From DATENM01 sp045807725 (lineage in GTDB: Bacteria > Acidobacteriota > Blastocatellia > UBA7656), in assembly GCA_045807725.1 (NCBI GenBank), contig JBJMGV010000030.1:1-64000 (forward strand): a DNA stretch of 64,000 nt, read 5' to 3'. The notes beneath the pieces were generated by a model. That model saw only the letters and a list, made by a program, of their open reading frames with translations, was not told the origin of the DNA and did not search any database. The first letter of the stretch is position 1, and every line of letters begins with the position of its first letter. Of the stretch, positions 10,708 to 17,687 are shown one piece after another. A program made the translations under genes and the position numbers.

Positions 10708-11374
10708 CCTCAAAAATCTGTTCGCGCGCCTCGGTCATAGTGGCTGTCGCCTCTTGCAATTCACCATGCGCGCGTTCCCTCTCTTGCAGCCGAGGCAGCA
10801 ACTCATGCAGGGTATATCGGAACAGGCGGCGATTGCGGAAGTACCACTCGCCGCCGGGTCGGGATAAGTCCATTTTGCAACGATAGGCTACGCTGTTCCG
10901 GTTCCCCTCGCCCGCTCTATACCACTGCCACGATTCTTCGGTCTCAGTCGCCAAGTAACGGCTGCGCGCCTCACGCCAGTCCCTCCAAGCCTGCTTGTAG
11001 CGTTCGGCTCCGTCTGGGCAGGTTTGGCGCACGCGCTTTGACGCAGCGCCCAGTCTCGAACGCTTCGGAAAGTTCAGCCGCTCATCGAACATCAGCGGAG
11101 AGTTCACCGCGACGACGGCTCCACTGGGCAAACGCCTTGCTTCTCCCCATCCCTCCACGACGAGGCGAAAGAAAATGAAACAATCGAGACGTGTCCTGAT
11201 GAGCTTTGGGGTGACTTTCACACCAGCACGCGCGACATCTCGTCGTTCCGCGCGTTGAAGGATTTCTGACGCAATGCTCGCCGCCCTTGTGTTATCAAGG
11301 TCGGGGAACTCATGACACAACTGTTCGGCCATACGGCTGAGTATCTCTGCCTGAAAATCCTCGCCAGGAACCAT
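10670..11374 (-). CDS. Hypothetical protein, 234 aa
   Basis: No family recognised. The start at 11374 has GGAGAG about 8 bases upstream. The protein is mostly helical and charged, without signal peptide or membrane segments. The N-terminal part (FQAEILSRMAEQLCHEFPDL, then TRAASIASEILQRAERRDVA) looks like a small helical domain. The centre has repeated Trp residues (WRDWREARSRYL, EESWQWYRAGEG), and the C-terminus is a predicted coiled coil (LLPRLQERERAHGELQEA). The position behind the integrase module suggests an element-specific function, but none can be named. Confidence 0.6.
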   Translation of the reverse strand: MVPGEDFQAEILSRMAEQLCHEFPDLDNTRAASIASEILQRAERRDVARAGVKVTPKLIRTRLDCFIFFRLVVEGWGEARRLPSGAVVAVNSPLMFDERLNFPKRSRLGAASKRVRQTCPDGAERYKQAWRDWREARSRYLATETEESWQWYRAGEGNRNSVAYRCKMDLSRPGGEWYFRNRRLFRYTLHELLPRLQERERAHGELQEATATMTEAREQIFEAMGVPSALRFYA

Positions 11375-11678
11375 TGCTGTTGCTCTCCGAAATCTAAGAT
11401 TTGGGGATATCCCTATATATATTTTACCCCTTCAAGCTGGGCGAAAACTCTGAGCCTAACTGCCTGTAAGTAGAAATGTAGACCGGCCTGTTCTTCATAT
11501 TCGGTGACGCTTGTAGTACGGGTGCAACGAGCGTGCAATGTGGAAAGGGGTGGCTATGTGGGCCAAGTAGAAGTCTGTGCATGGGAAGGCCCATATGGGA
11601 AAATTTACAAAAAATTTTGTAGAATTGTGTCTGGCTGGGGTAATGGCCGAGGTGCCTTCCAGATGCCACATGCGGTAA
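11375..11678. other. Intergenic region, no supported gene
   Basis: Small overlapping ORFs exist on both strands but none has a good ribosome binding site or motif. The 11400-11440 part is AT-rich with TATATA tracts and GGGATATCCC, and probably holds the promoter and operator of the 234-aa gene. Confidence 0.4.
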
Positions 11679-11936
11679 TTACTTATGCTTGGCTTCCCGC
11701 TTGTTTCCACTGCTTCTAGCGGGTTTGGGCGTGTCCTTCACCCGCACGATTAGGTCAGCTGGTTCGCAATCGAGCGCGCGACACAGCACATCAATCGTGT
11801 CGAGCGCAATCATCCTGAGATTACCTTTCCACACCCTCGCCGCCATCGCTGGCTGCCAGCCAGTCGCCTTCTGTAATTGGTAGGCATTCATAATGCCGCG
11901 CACCTCCGCAACCTCTTTTATCCGCAGTTCTACCAT
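11679..11936 (-). CDS. XRE/Cro-CI family regulator, 85 aa
   Basis: The helix-turn-helix lies in residues about 17-60 (MNAYQLQKATGWQPAMAARV), followed by LDTIDVLCRALDCEPADLIV, the same layout as the XRE gene at 9893. The basic C-terminal tail (KPARSSGNKREAKHK) is unlike that paralogue. It is transcribed away from an operator-containing divergent promoter region (11951-12021) and is the obvious candidate to bind there, controlling itself and the rightward transcript. Confidence 0.85.
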   Translation of the reverse strand: MVELRIKEVAEVRGIMNAYQLQKATGWQPAMAARVWKGNLRMIALDTIDVLCRALDCEPADLIVRVKDTPKPARSSGNKREAKHK

Positions 11937-11950
11937 AGCTGGATACTAAC

Positions 11951-12021
11951 ACAAATGATATTACCGAGTAAATTATTTTCCGCTTGACCTGTATTAACGA
12001 ATCTGGTAATATCACATTTGT
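11951..12021. promoter_or_regulatory. Divergent promoters with inverted operator pair
   Basis: The sequences ACAAATGATATTACC (11951-11965) and GGTAATATCACATTTGT (12005-12021) are inverted copies of one operator differing by two inserted bases. Each overlaps a -10 hexamer TAATAT, one on each strand. The rightward promoter is TTGACC (11984-11989), 17 bp, TAATAT (12007-12012). The leftward -35 is less clear. Binding of the neighbouring XRE protein to either site would block the matching promoter. Confidence 0.7.
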
Positions 12022-12216
12022 AAATGGTCGTTAACAATCGAGCGCGAAGCCAAAAAGCGACTCCGGCGCTGTTTCCGGTGGCGAGATGCATAGCAAGCTA
12101 GGCGACGAGCGCAAGGCAGAAGGGCGAATGGCTCGCCGCTGCTGACAACACGCACACGAAACCTAATCCAGGGACAAAGCAAAAGGCTCGGCTGTTGGTA
12201 GCAACCGAGCCTTTTT
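12019..12216 (+). ncRNA. About 200-nt terminated transcript or attenuated leader
   Basis: The rightward promoter at 11984-12012 would start transcription near 12019. A Rho-independent terminator (stem AAAAGGCTCGG/CCGAGCCTTTT, 12181-12215, then T's) follows about 200 bases later, before the first ORF at 12257. No ORF with a ribosome binding site lies between. The segment is therefore a small RNA or an attenuator leader for the small-gene run downstream; the sequence alone does not decide which. Confidence 0.5.
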
Positions 12217-12256
12217 AACCAACCCGCGCTAACGGGTCAGAAAGTGAAAAATCACT

Positions 12257-12445
12257 ATGGCAATGGTATCACCATTCGGTTGTCGAATTCGATGTGAAGA
12301 ACTCTCGCCAATCAGCGAAAGCGAGTTTGACGAAGTGCAGGCGATGATTGCCGCCGAGTCTGAAAACTTCGTCGTCGTCAATGGCAAGGTGCAGCACAAG
12401 CCAGAGCCGCCGAGCAGGGGGCGCATAGGGGGTATTGAGCTATGA
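12257..12445 (+). CDS. Hypothetical protein, 62 aa
   Basis: Starts MAMVSPFGCRIRC. The segment immediately upstream of the ATG forms a tiny hairpin GTGA-AAAA-TCAC that is repeated before the gene at 14532. The stop overlaps the next gene by 4 bases (ATGA), arguing that both are translated together. No known domain; one Cys pair (FGCRIRC) is present near the N-terminus. Confidence 0.55.
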   Translation: MAMVSPFGCRIRCEELSPISESEFDEVQAMIAAESENFVVVNGKVQHKPEPPSRGRIGGIEL

Positions 12446-12744
12446 CTTGCGCCCTATGTTCTCAGCCAATCGCAACGGGTGATGTGAATATGCATCACTC
12501 GATTTATCGCTCAAACGGCGGCACCGAAACCCAGCCCACACATAAGGCTTGCCACGTCGCACTCCACAGCAAACTAGGCGACTTTGCCGAGTGGGGGCGC
12601 GTCGGCGGTCAGCAAGCGGCGCTGACGATGCGGTGGGCGTTCAATCTCAAGAATGTTCGCAGCCATCCTGAATATGAGCAGCACCGCTGGTTCTACTTGA
12701 TGAACTACGCCGACGCCGGTTGGAGTGCTGGCTTGGTTATGTGA
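12442..12744 (+). CDS. HNH-like zinc protein, 100 aa
   Basis: The N-terminal CALCSQPI, then MHHSIYRSNGG with TQPTHKACHVALHSKLGDF, matches the layout of HNH endonuclease or HNH-like zinc folds: a CxxC pair, a His-His, an intervening polar residue, then CxxxxH. The remainder (AEWGRVGGQQAALTMRWAFN and a Trp/Tyr-rich C-terminus) is not recognised. It may be a small nuclease or a DNA-binding protein. It overlaps the preceding gene by 4 bases. Confidence 0.6.
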   Translation: MTCALCSQPIATGDVNMHHSIYRSNGGTETQPTHKACHVALHSKLGDFAEWGRVGGQQAALTMRWAFNLKNVRSHPEYEQHRWFYLMNYADAGWSAGLVM

Positions 12745-12862
12745 ACAAGCAAAGCCCCGTTTCCGTCCAAGCCATCCACAAAATAAGGGCGGTGCGCATC
12801 CCGCAAAGACCCGCACGGCCCATAATTCCGCGCGCTTTATCAGCGCGCAGAAAGGCAGAACC

Positions 12863-13239
12863 ATGCCACTACAGGAAAACCAGGAGAACCAACCCATCCT
12901 GTTCATGGACGACGAGAGCAGGAGGGGTCGCATTGATGAAGTCCCAGAGGGGCGCGGGAGTGGCTCGCCGACTTGTTCATCGTCTTGCGCCGAGGATTTA
13001 CGAAAGAAGGCTGCGGCCCGCTCGTCGTACAGGCCGAGCTAGACCGCTTTATCGAGTTGCTGTTTCAAAGCTCAGAAGCCTACCGGCTGGCGTTGAAGCT
13101 TTATGCGGGTCGGTACGAAATAATTGGCGCAAGGAGCGCCGCCGAGATTCTGACCGAAGCCATCGAGAAATACCTGCCTGATAGTGGCTGGCAGGCAGCG
13201 CCTGAGTCTGACGAACCGCAGGGGGAGCTAGAGGAATAA
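12863..13239 (+). pseudogene. Small gene split by a frameshift (or two overlapping ORFs)
   Basis: An ATG at 12863, preceded by AAAGG at 8 bases, opens MPLQENQENQPILFMDDESR in one frame that later becomes Ser/Arg-rich and ends at 13042. The adjacent +2 frame is open from 12940 and encodes a well-behaved sequence (REWLADLFIVLRRGFTKEG, then ELDRFIELLFQSSEAYRLALK) ending at 13239. The simplest reading is one 120-residue protein with an indel near the GGGG run at 12949-12952. The distal part alone could start at TTG 12973. Function unknown. Confidence 0.45.
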
Positions 13240-13338
13240 GGCAGCGAAGCTGCGACGCGAGCGTGACCCCTTGCAGACAATTCCGATAGTCATTCATCAG
13301 CAGGGGCGCGACTGCCCAACGCGCAGAAAGGGTATCGA

Positions 13339-13638
13339 ATGAATAACGCAGCTACAGCAGCACCAACGCCGCTGTTTCCCCTCGGCAGTCTGTACGCCAC
13401 GCCAGGAGCTATTGAAGCCTTGAACGACGCGGGCCAAGATGCAATCGAATTCCTGCGCCGACACCAGCATGGCGACTGGGGCGACCTCAGTGACGACGAC
13501 AAACATGAGAATGAGTTCTCTATTAGCCGCTCGTTGCGCATCTTCTCAGCCTACCATACAGCGAAGGGTGAGAAGATTTGGGTAATCACGGAAGCAGACC
13601 ACAGCGCGACGACTGTGCTATTGCCCAGTGAGTATTGA
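13339..13638 (+). CDS. Plasmid-related small protein, 99 aa
   Basis: The protein has the pattern LFPLGSLYATPGAIEALNDA, FLRRHQHGDWGDLSDDD, ISRSLRIFSAYHTAKGEKIW and VITEADHSATTVLLPSEY. I recognise this as a small family often found on plasmids and integrative elements, without a proven function. AAAGGG lies about 10 bases before the ATG. A damaged copy of its last 14 codons and the following bases lies at 22666-22735, at the far side of the restriction operon. Confidence 0.75.
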   Translation: MNNAATAAPTPLFPLGSLYATPGAIEALNDAGQDAIEFLRRHQHGDWGDLSDDDKHENEFSISRSLRIFSAYHTAKGEKIWVITEADHSATTVLLPSEY

Positions 13639-13647
13639 TTCCTAAGC

Positions 13648-13687
13648 AGGGGCGTGCTTGCCAAACCAACGCGTCCCTGCGGTTTAA
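13648..13687 (+). terminator. Probable terminator hairpin
   Basis: GCAGGG...CCCTGC with additional GCG/CGC pairs, followed by GGTTTAATTT. It lies between the convergent 99-aa gene and the XRE gene on the minus strand and could serve both. Confidence 0.5.
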
Positions 13688-13688
13688 T

Positions 13689-13988
13689 TTATCGGGTGCG
13701 GCGTCTCGCCCATTCAAATTTTGCAGGAGCTGGCAGGTGCTCTGGTAACTGCACCTCGTCGTCAATCAGCGCATCAACATAGATTCCCGCTAGTCGTGCG
13801 TACTTGAGCAGAATGGGCAATGGCGGTTCCCGGATACCTCGTTCAAAGGCCGAAATATCCTCACGAAGAATCTCTTTAGTTAATCCCAATCGGCTGATTA
13901 ACTCATTTTGCGAAAGGCCGAAAGCCGCGCGTATCCGGACGAGTTTCTCGGCGAGGCGTGCTGGTTTTGGGCGCGATGCTCTCCCCAT
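13689..13988 (-). CDS. XRE-family regulator, 99 aa
   Basis: A Cro/CI-type helix-turn-helix spans residues about 14-75, with KLVRIRAAFGLSQNELISRL, ISAFERGIREPPLPILLKYA and RLAGIYVDALIDDEVQLPE. The longer spacing and the C-terminal PEHLPAPAKFEWARRR tail distinguish it from the two shorter XRE proteins of the element. It is the only minus-strand gene within a run of plus-strand small genes, so it probably has its own promoter in 13989-14100. Confidence 0.85.
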   Translation of the reverse strand: MGRASRPKPARLAEKLVRIRAAFGLSQNELISRLGLTKEILREDISAFERGIREPPLPILLKYARLAGIYVDALIDDEVQLPEHLPAPAKFEWARRRTR

Positions 13989-14175
13989 CAGGGTTGCCCT
14001 CCTGAGAGGGCAAAAATCTCAGTTTTCGCCTTGCGATTAGAAGTAAATAACTCTAAGATGATATGGAACTTAGGCGCTGCCGGAAGCTCGATAGGCGAGT
14101 GCTTCCTGGCGGTGTTCATCAGGTTTCTGAGACCGCCACAATCATACTTTTGGGTAGACAAGATACCACACTGGG

Positions 14176-14457
14176 GTGGCCTTTCAGAATCGTTTCAACG
14201 AACGAATCAAAGGGAAGTGGGGTGAGGGCAAGACCAAGCCAGGATTCACAAAAGATATGACCGTGAGGGCCTTTGTCTACTTCAAAGACCCTTCTGGGCG
14301 GAGACTCTGTTGGCGCAGGGCAATGTATGACCTTAAGCCGCAAGAATATGACCGGCTGCAAAAGGCGATTGCCGCTTTTCAACAAGGCGTGAGCAAGGAT
14401 AAGTTTTGCGCCCTGCAACTCAAGAACGGGCATGAGGTCATTGCTCACACTGGTTGA
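14176..14457 (+). CDS. Hypothetical protein, 93 aa
   Basis: Starts at a GTG without a strong ribosome binding site. The sequence is basic at the N-terminus (FNERIKGKWGEGKTKPG) and ends YDRLQKAIAAFQQGVSKDK...NGHEVIAHTG. No signal peptide, membrane helix or recognised domain. Its translation start is uncertain. Confidence 0.45.
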   Translation: MAFQNRFNERIKGKWGEGKTKPGFTKDMTVRAFVYFKDPSGRRLCWRRAMYDLKPQEYDRLQKAIAAFQQGVSKDKFCALQLKNGHEVIAHTG

Positions 14458-14531
14458 GGTTGACGATTTAATCCACGAACGGCGAGGAATTGCGGCCTGC
14501 TAGCGGATAGAGCATAGGTGAAAAAATCACT

Positions 14532-14765
14532 ATGAAGACTCTGGTATTGGGAATTATTCTATTTGCGTCACTCGTCGCGGTGGTTTTATTGATGTTTCCA
14601 GGCGGGTGTATCAAGCAAACGTGTACATTGAGCGGCGAGAGCAGGTTGGCCACACAGTTTGTCATACAGGACTACAAGGCGAAGGGCTGGCATCTGCTGG
14701 GGCAGCAGAGTAAAGGCGATTCAACGATACTCACTTTTGAGTATTGTCCATTGAGAGGTAAGTGA
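14532..14765 (+). CDS. Small membrane-anchored protein, 77 aa
   Basis: The N-terminal MKTLVLGIILFASLVAVVLL is a membrane helix or uncleaved signal anchor. It is followed by PGGCIKQTC and a short soluble part (LATQFVIQDYKAKGWHLLGQ) resembling small single-pass proteins. A mini-hairpin leader (GTGA...TCAC) directly precedes the ATG, as for the gene at 12257. No known function. Confidence 0.55.
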   Translation: MKTLVLGIILFASLVAVVLLMFPGGCIKQTCTLSGESRLATQFVIQDYKAKGWHLLGQQSKGDSTILTFEYCPLRGK

Positions 14766-14837
14766 TTCGGGTACTCGCTGGGCAAACAAGCACCGTGAGC
14801 ATAGGTTGCCTTGAAAAGATATAACGGAGGTAAGGCG

Positions 14838-15257
14838 ATGAGCATAAAACTGACTCAAGAACAGCAACACATTTTCTTGGAGCATATGTCAGTATGCGCG
14901 CAGCTGCGCTGCGAACTGTGCGACGAGACCAAAGAAATCGGTATGACCGCAATTCATGAATATGCTGTGAAATCAGGTGACTACCGTTTTCCTATCGAAG
15001 AATTTAAGCGCACGGCAGTCGCTTTCACGAATGTAGGGTGGCGTGTCTTGCCTCATCCGGCTGAACTGTCCGATTTCCATAAGCAGAAGCGGGCGGAATG
15101 GCTTGAGGAAATGGGAAATAAAGAAAACGAAATCAAGTGGCCTGAGCCTGGCGAGCCAACCGTCGTGTGCGAGTTTTGCGCGATGCTGTTAGAGAACCAA
15201 TCCAATCAGGGCAAGCAAAGTTCTCACACTTCACCTAAGAAGGCTAGCAAAGATTAA
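14838..15257 (+). CDS. Hypothetical protein with Cys pairs, 139 aa
   Basis: The ATG at 14838 has GGAGG about 8 bases upstream; the frame is open 27 bases further. The sequence has CELCDE near residue 35 and CEFCAM near residue 115, two CxxC pairs that could bind one zinc. It also has helical segments (EEFKRTAVAFTNVGWRVLPH) and a polar Lys/Ser-rich C-terminus. No family is recognised. It lies 38 bp before the gene at 15296 in the same orientation. Confidence 0.6.
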   Translation: MSIKLTQEQQHIFLEHMSVCAQLRCELCDETKEIGMTAIHEYAVKSGDYRFPIEEFKRTAVAFTNVGWRVLPHPAELSDFHKQKRAEWLEEMGNKENEIKWPEPGEPTVVCEFCAMLLENQSNQGKQSSHTSPKKASKD

Positions 15258-15295
15258 AAGGAGGTGCCCTCAAGGGCATTTCAAAGGAGATAAGC

Positions 15296-15835
15296 ATGTT
15301 GAAATATAAACTGTTCTTGGCCTTTTTCATCCTCGGCTTATGCACCTCGTTTCCAGTCAACTCCGACAAAGATAAACTCGAAGTGGTTGTGAAGTATGAC
15401 AAATTTGAAGATAGAACCACTATCCGACTGGGCAATATGTTCATTGCCAAATCACGACAGAACATCCTATCCCTTGCGTTCTTGGCTCAGTATGAAGGTC
15501 AGCAACCTAAGAAGGTCGAAGTAGTAGAGTTATTCATTTATTCAGCAACACCCAAAGAACGCTTCGTCGAAGACCATAACCTCATTTTATTGGTAGACGG
15601 TTTGCGTCTCCGCCTGGGCAAGATGGCGCTATTCTCGAAGACGACCTCAGACGCGGATTCCTTAATTGGAGAGAGCCTGATATTACCCATCCCATTTGAA
15701 ACAGTGAAGCAAATATCCAAGGGCAATACCGTCGAGGGCAAAATCGGCGACAAAGAATTCAAACTACAGGAATCATACCTAAAGCTCATCAGGGAGTTCG
15801 TTAAACACTTTGAGTCTGAGCAATCGGCCTCTTAG
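15296..15835 (+). CDS. Putative secreted protein, 179 aa
   Basis: Has a signal-peptide-like N-terminus (MLKYKLFLAFFILGLCTSFP, cleavage probably near residue 20) and AAAGGAG six bases before the ATG. The mature part is mostly beta strands with charged loops (KLEVVVKYDKFEDRTTIRLG, VEVVELFIYSATPKERFVE), and ends in an amphipathic helix (LIREFVKHFESEQSAS). No domain named. Codon use is AT-richer than the backbone. Confidence 0.6.
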   Translation: MLKYKLFLAFFILGLCTSFPVNSDKDKLEVVVKYDKFEDRTTIRLGNMFIAKSRQNILSLAFLAQYEGQQPKKVEVVELFIYSATPKERFVEDHNLILLVDGLRLRLGKMALFSKTTSDADSLIGESLILPIPFETVKQISKGNTVEGKIGDKEFKLQESYLKLIREFVKHFESEQSAS

Positions 15836-15923
15836 AGGATTAGCTCAAGAATCCTTTCATCACTGATTATCTGTCCAGAAGAGGGCGGGCTTGCCAAGTC
15901 AACATACCTTATCTATTGGCATC

Positions 15924-17528
15924 TCAAAATGTGGGCACAGCAGGATTCCAAGTTTCTGGAATGGCGATAGCTTTCCTGTATTGAACCTCTATTCCCAAGC
16001 CATCGGCTGCATCCTTGATTCGCTTCATCCCCTCGGAAAGACTACTATCATTTGGCAATCCATCAGCAGTATAAAAGTATACCGCATCACAAATTGTTAA
16101 GAGTCCAAGAGAACGCTCAAACCACGCTTCCCATCTTTGAACTTGATTGCCTTCCTTATCCAAGAGATGCCAGAAGTAAGGATAAAATGCTTGCGGGGCA
16201 AATGGTGCAACCAATTCCCCTTGTCCCTTAACAAGCTGGTGACAGTACCATGCTGCTGCCCTCACGTTTGCTGCAAGTCGCTTTCGTCTTTTTGCTGGGG
16301 ACAACTCTGCAAAGCCTTGTCCGCGAAGTTGAGTACAAACGTATATTCGCTTGCGGGCTTTAGAGCTATCTAAGTGTACGTCATTGCTACTTTCGACCCC
16401 TTCATATTGAAGGGGTCGCCAAGTGGGTTGAAAGCTTGCGGGGATATCACTCGTCTCCGTGTGGGGAATGTACTTAATCTCTAGCCCAAGCCTCTTAGCT
16501 ATATCCAATTCATGCTTCATCCCCTCTGATAAAGCTGAGAAGTTAGGTTTGCGCCTTAGAATTCCCCTTTTTTCAATAGGCACATACACATAAATGGCAT
16601 CGCACGCAGATAAGTAAGCGATTGCACAGTCGCGGCCAATGATTCTATCCGCTGCTTTACCATCATCAAGAAAGTATGTGAGAAAGCAATGGGATGCGTA
16701 AGGGATTACAGCTTTGCGGCTCGACTGATTAACCAACATCAGTTGATAGCAGTACCACTGGACACGTCTGATGTTTGACTTTATCCTTTCAGCAATTGGG
16801 CCATCATTGTCGAAGCCTTTCAATGGACTACAGATAAATACTATCTTCTGTTTCTTACGTTCATGTCGGCCACCAAAGTAAAACTCCCGGTTCATTACGT
16901 AGTCTGTTGTCGCGGCGCTTACTAAGATAAAGGCAAAGAGTCTTTCATGGTCGGCAGACATCAAGGCGAAGGCGAGACAGGTAATGAGTAGAATGACATC
17001 ACTGACTATCCACTGTAGGGTAGCGCGAGCCGCATAACCATTCACCGTTTCTTTCCACCGCATAAAAATGTTAAAGGGCGAACGCACCACGCCGCTCAGT
17101 AGAATGTAGCTCCCATCCATAATAAGCATCATTGATGTAAAAAGCAGATATGTTCTAAAGCTGGCCATTATGGTATCGGCCATTAGAAAGAATAAAATCC
17201 CTAGTGATGTAAGAAAGACGGAGAGCCAAAAGACCCTGGTTGCTGAAGGAAGTGATGAGCTTTCTATCCTTTCCTTTTCGTAAGCATAGAGACTTGAGAT
17301 ACCATGCGTATATCTTAATGTAGTAAATAGATAACCTGCGCCAACTAAGAGCCGGTCTGGTAAAGACCACCAAGCGAAAATAGTTTCAACGCTTTGTGGT
17401 GGCCAAGAATGACCAAATAAGACCAAGGATTGTTTTATTGCCAAGCCAACTATAATGAAATAGATACTTCTTGCTGCATCTAAAGTAGACAGCTTAGACA
17501 CGTTCTTTACCTGATGGCTCATATTCAT
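15924..17528 (-). CDS. Membrane protein with two tandem NDT-like domains
   Basis: This 534-aa protein starts with about six hydrophobic helices (residues 17-37, 58-75, 98-118, 124-145, 172-190, 197-212). Two related cytosolic domains follow, about 227-355 and 393-520. Each begins with a short beta strand (IVFICSPLKG; RIYVCTQLRG). Each then has a helix with WYCYQL or WYCHQL, a Pro-rich strand with ASHCF or APQAF, and a C(D)AIYVY / CDAVYFY strand, and ends in LSEGMK. This is the pattern of the nucleoside-deoxyribosyltransferase-like (DUF4406-type) Rossmann domains. The biochemical activity is unknown. Fusion of such domains to a membrane region, next to a restriction operon on a mobile element, suggests a phage-defence effector, by inference only. 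Confidence 0.65.
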   Translation of the reverse strand: MNMSHQVKNVSKLSTLDAARSIYFIIVGLAIKQSLVLFGHSWPPQSVETIFAWWSLPDRLLVGAGYLFTTLRYTHGISSLYAYEKERIESSSLPSATRVFWLSVFLTSLGILFFLMADTIMASFRTYLLFTSMMLIMDGSYILLSGVVRSPFNIFMRWKETVNGYAARATLQWIVSDVILLITCLAFALMSADHERLFAFILVSAATTDYVMNREFYFGGRHERKKQKIVFICSPLKGFDNDGPIAERIKSNIRRVQWYCYQLMLVNQSSRKAVIPYASHCFLTYFLDDGKAADRIIGRDCAIAYLSACDAIYVYVPIEKRGILRRKPNFSALSEGMKHELDIAKRLGLEIKYIPHTETSDIPASFQPTWRPLQYEGVESSNDVHLDSSKARKRIYVCTQLRGQGFAELSPAKRRKRLAANVRAAAWYCHQLVKGQGELVAPFAPQAFYPYFWHLLDKEGNQVQRWEAWFERSLGLLTICDAVYFYTADGLPNDSSLSEGMKRIKDAADGLGIEVQYRKAIAIPETWNPAVPTF

Positions 17529-17687
17529 CTCCTGTTATATGAAACTCCAAAGGGCCACTGCGCTTCAGATGATTTTACAGGGGTAGAGTTATACGTCAAC
17601 TAAGAAGTTTATTACATAGGGTTGTCTAGCCGCTTAGATAATCTTGATGGACGAGGCACCTATCGAAATAAGGCGATTCATGAAGTG

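Noticed and set aside
12720..13181. 153-aa frame overlapping the split small gene
   Set aside because: Arg-rich composition; the two other frames give better protein sequences with a ribosome binding site.
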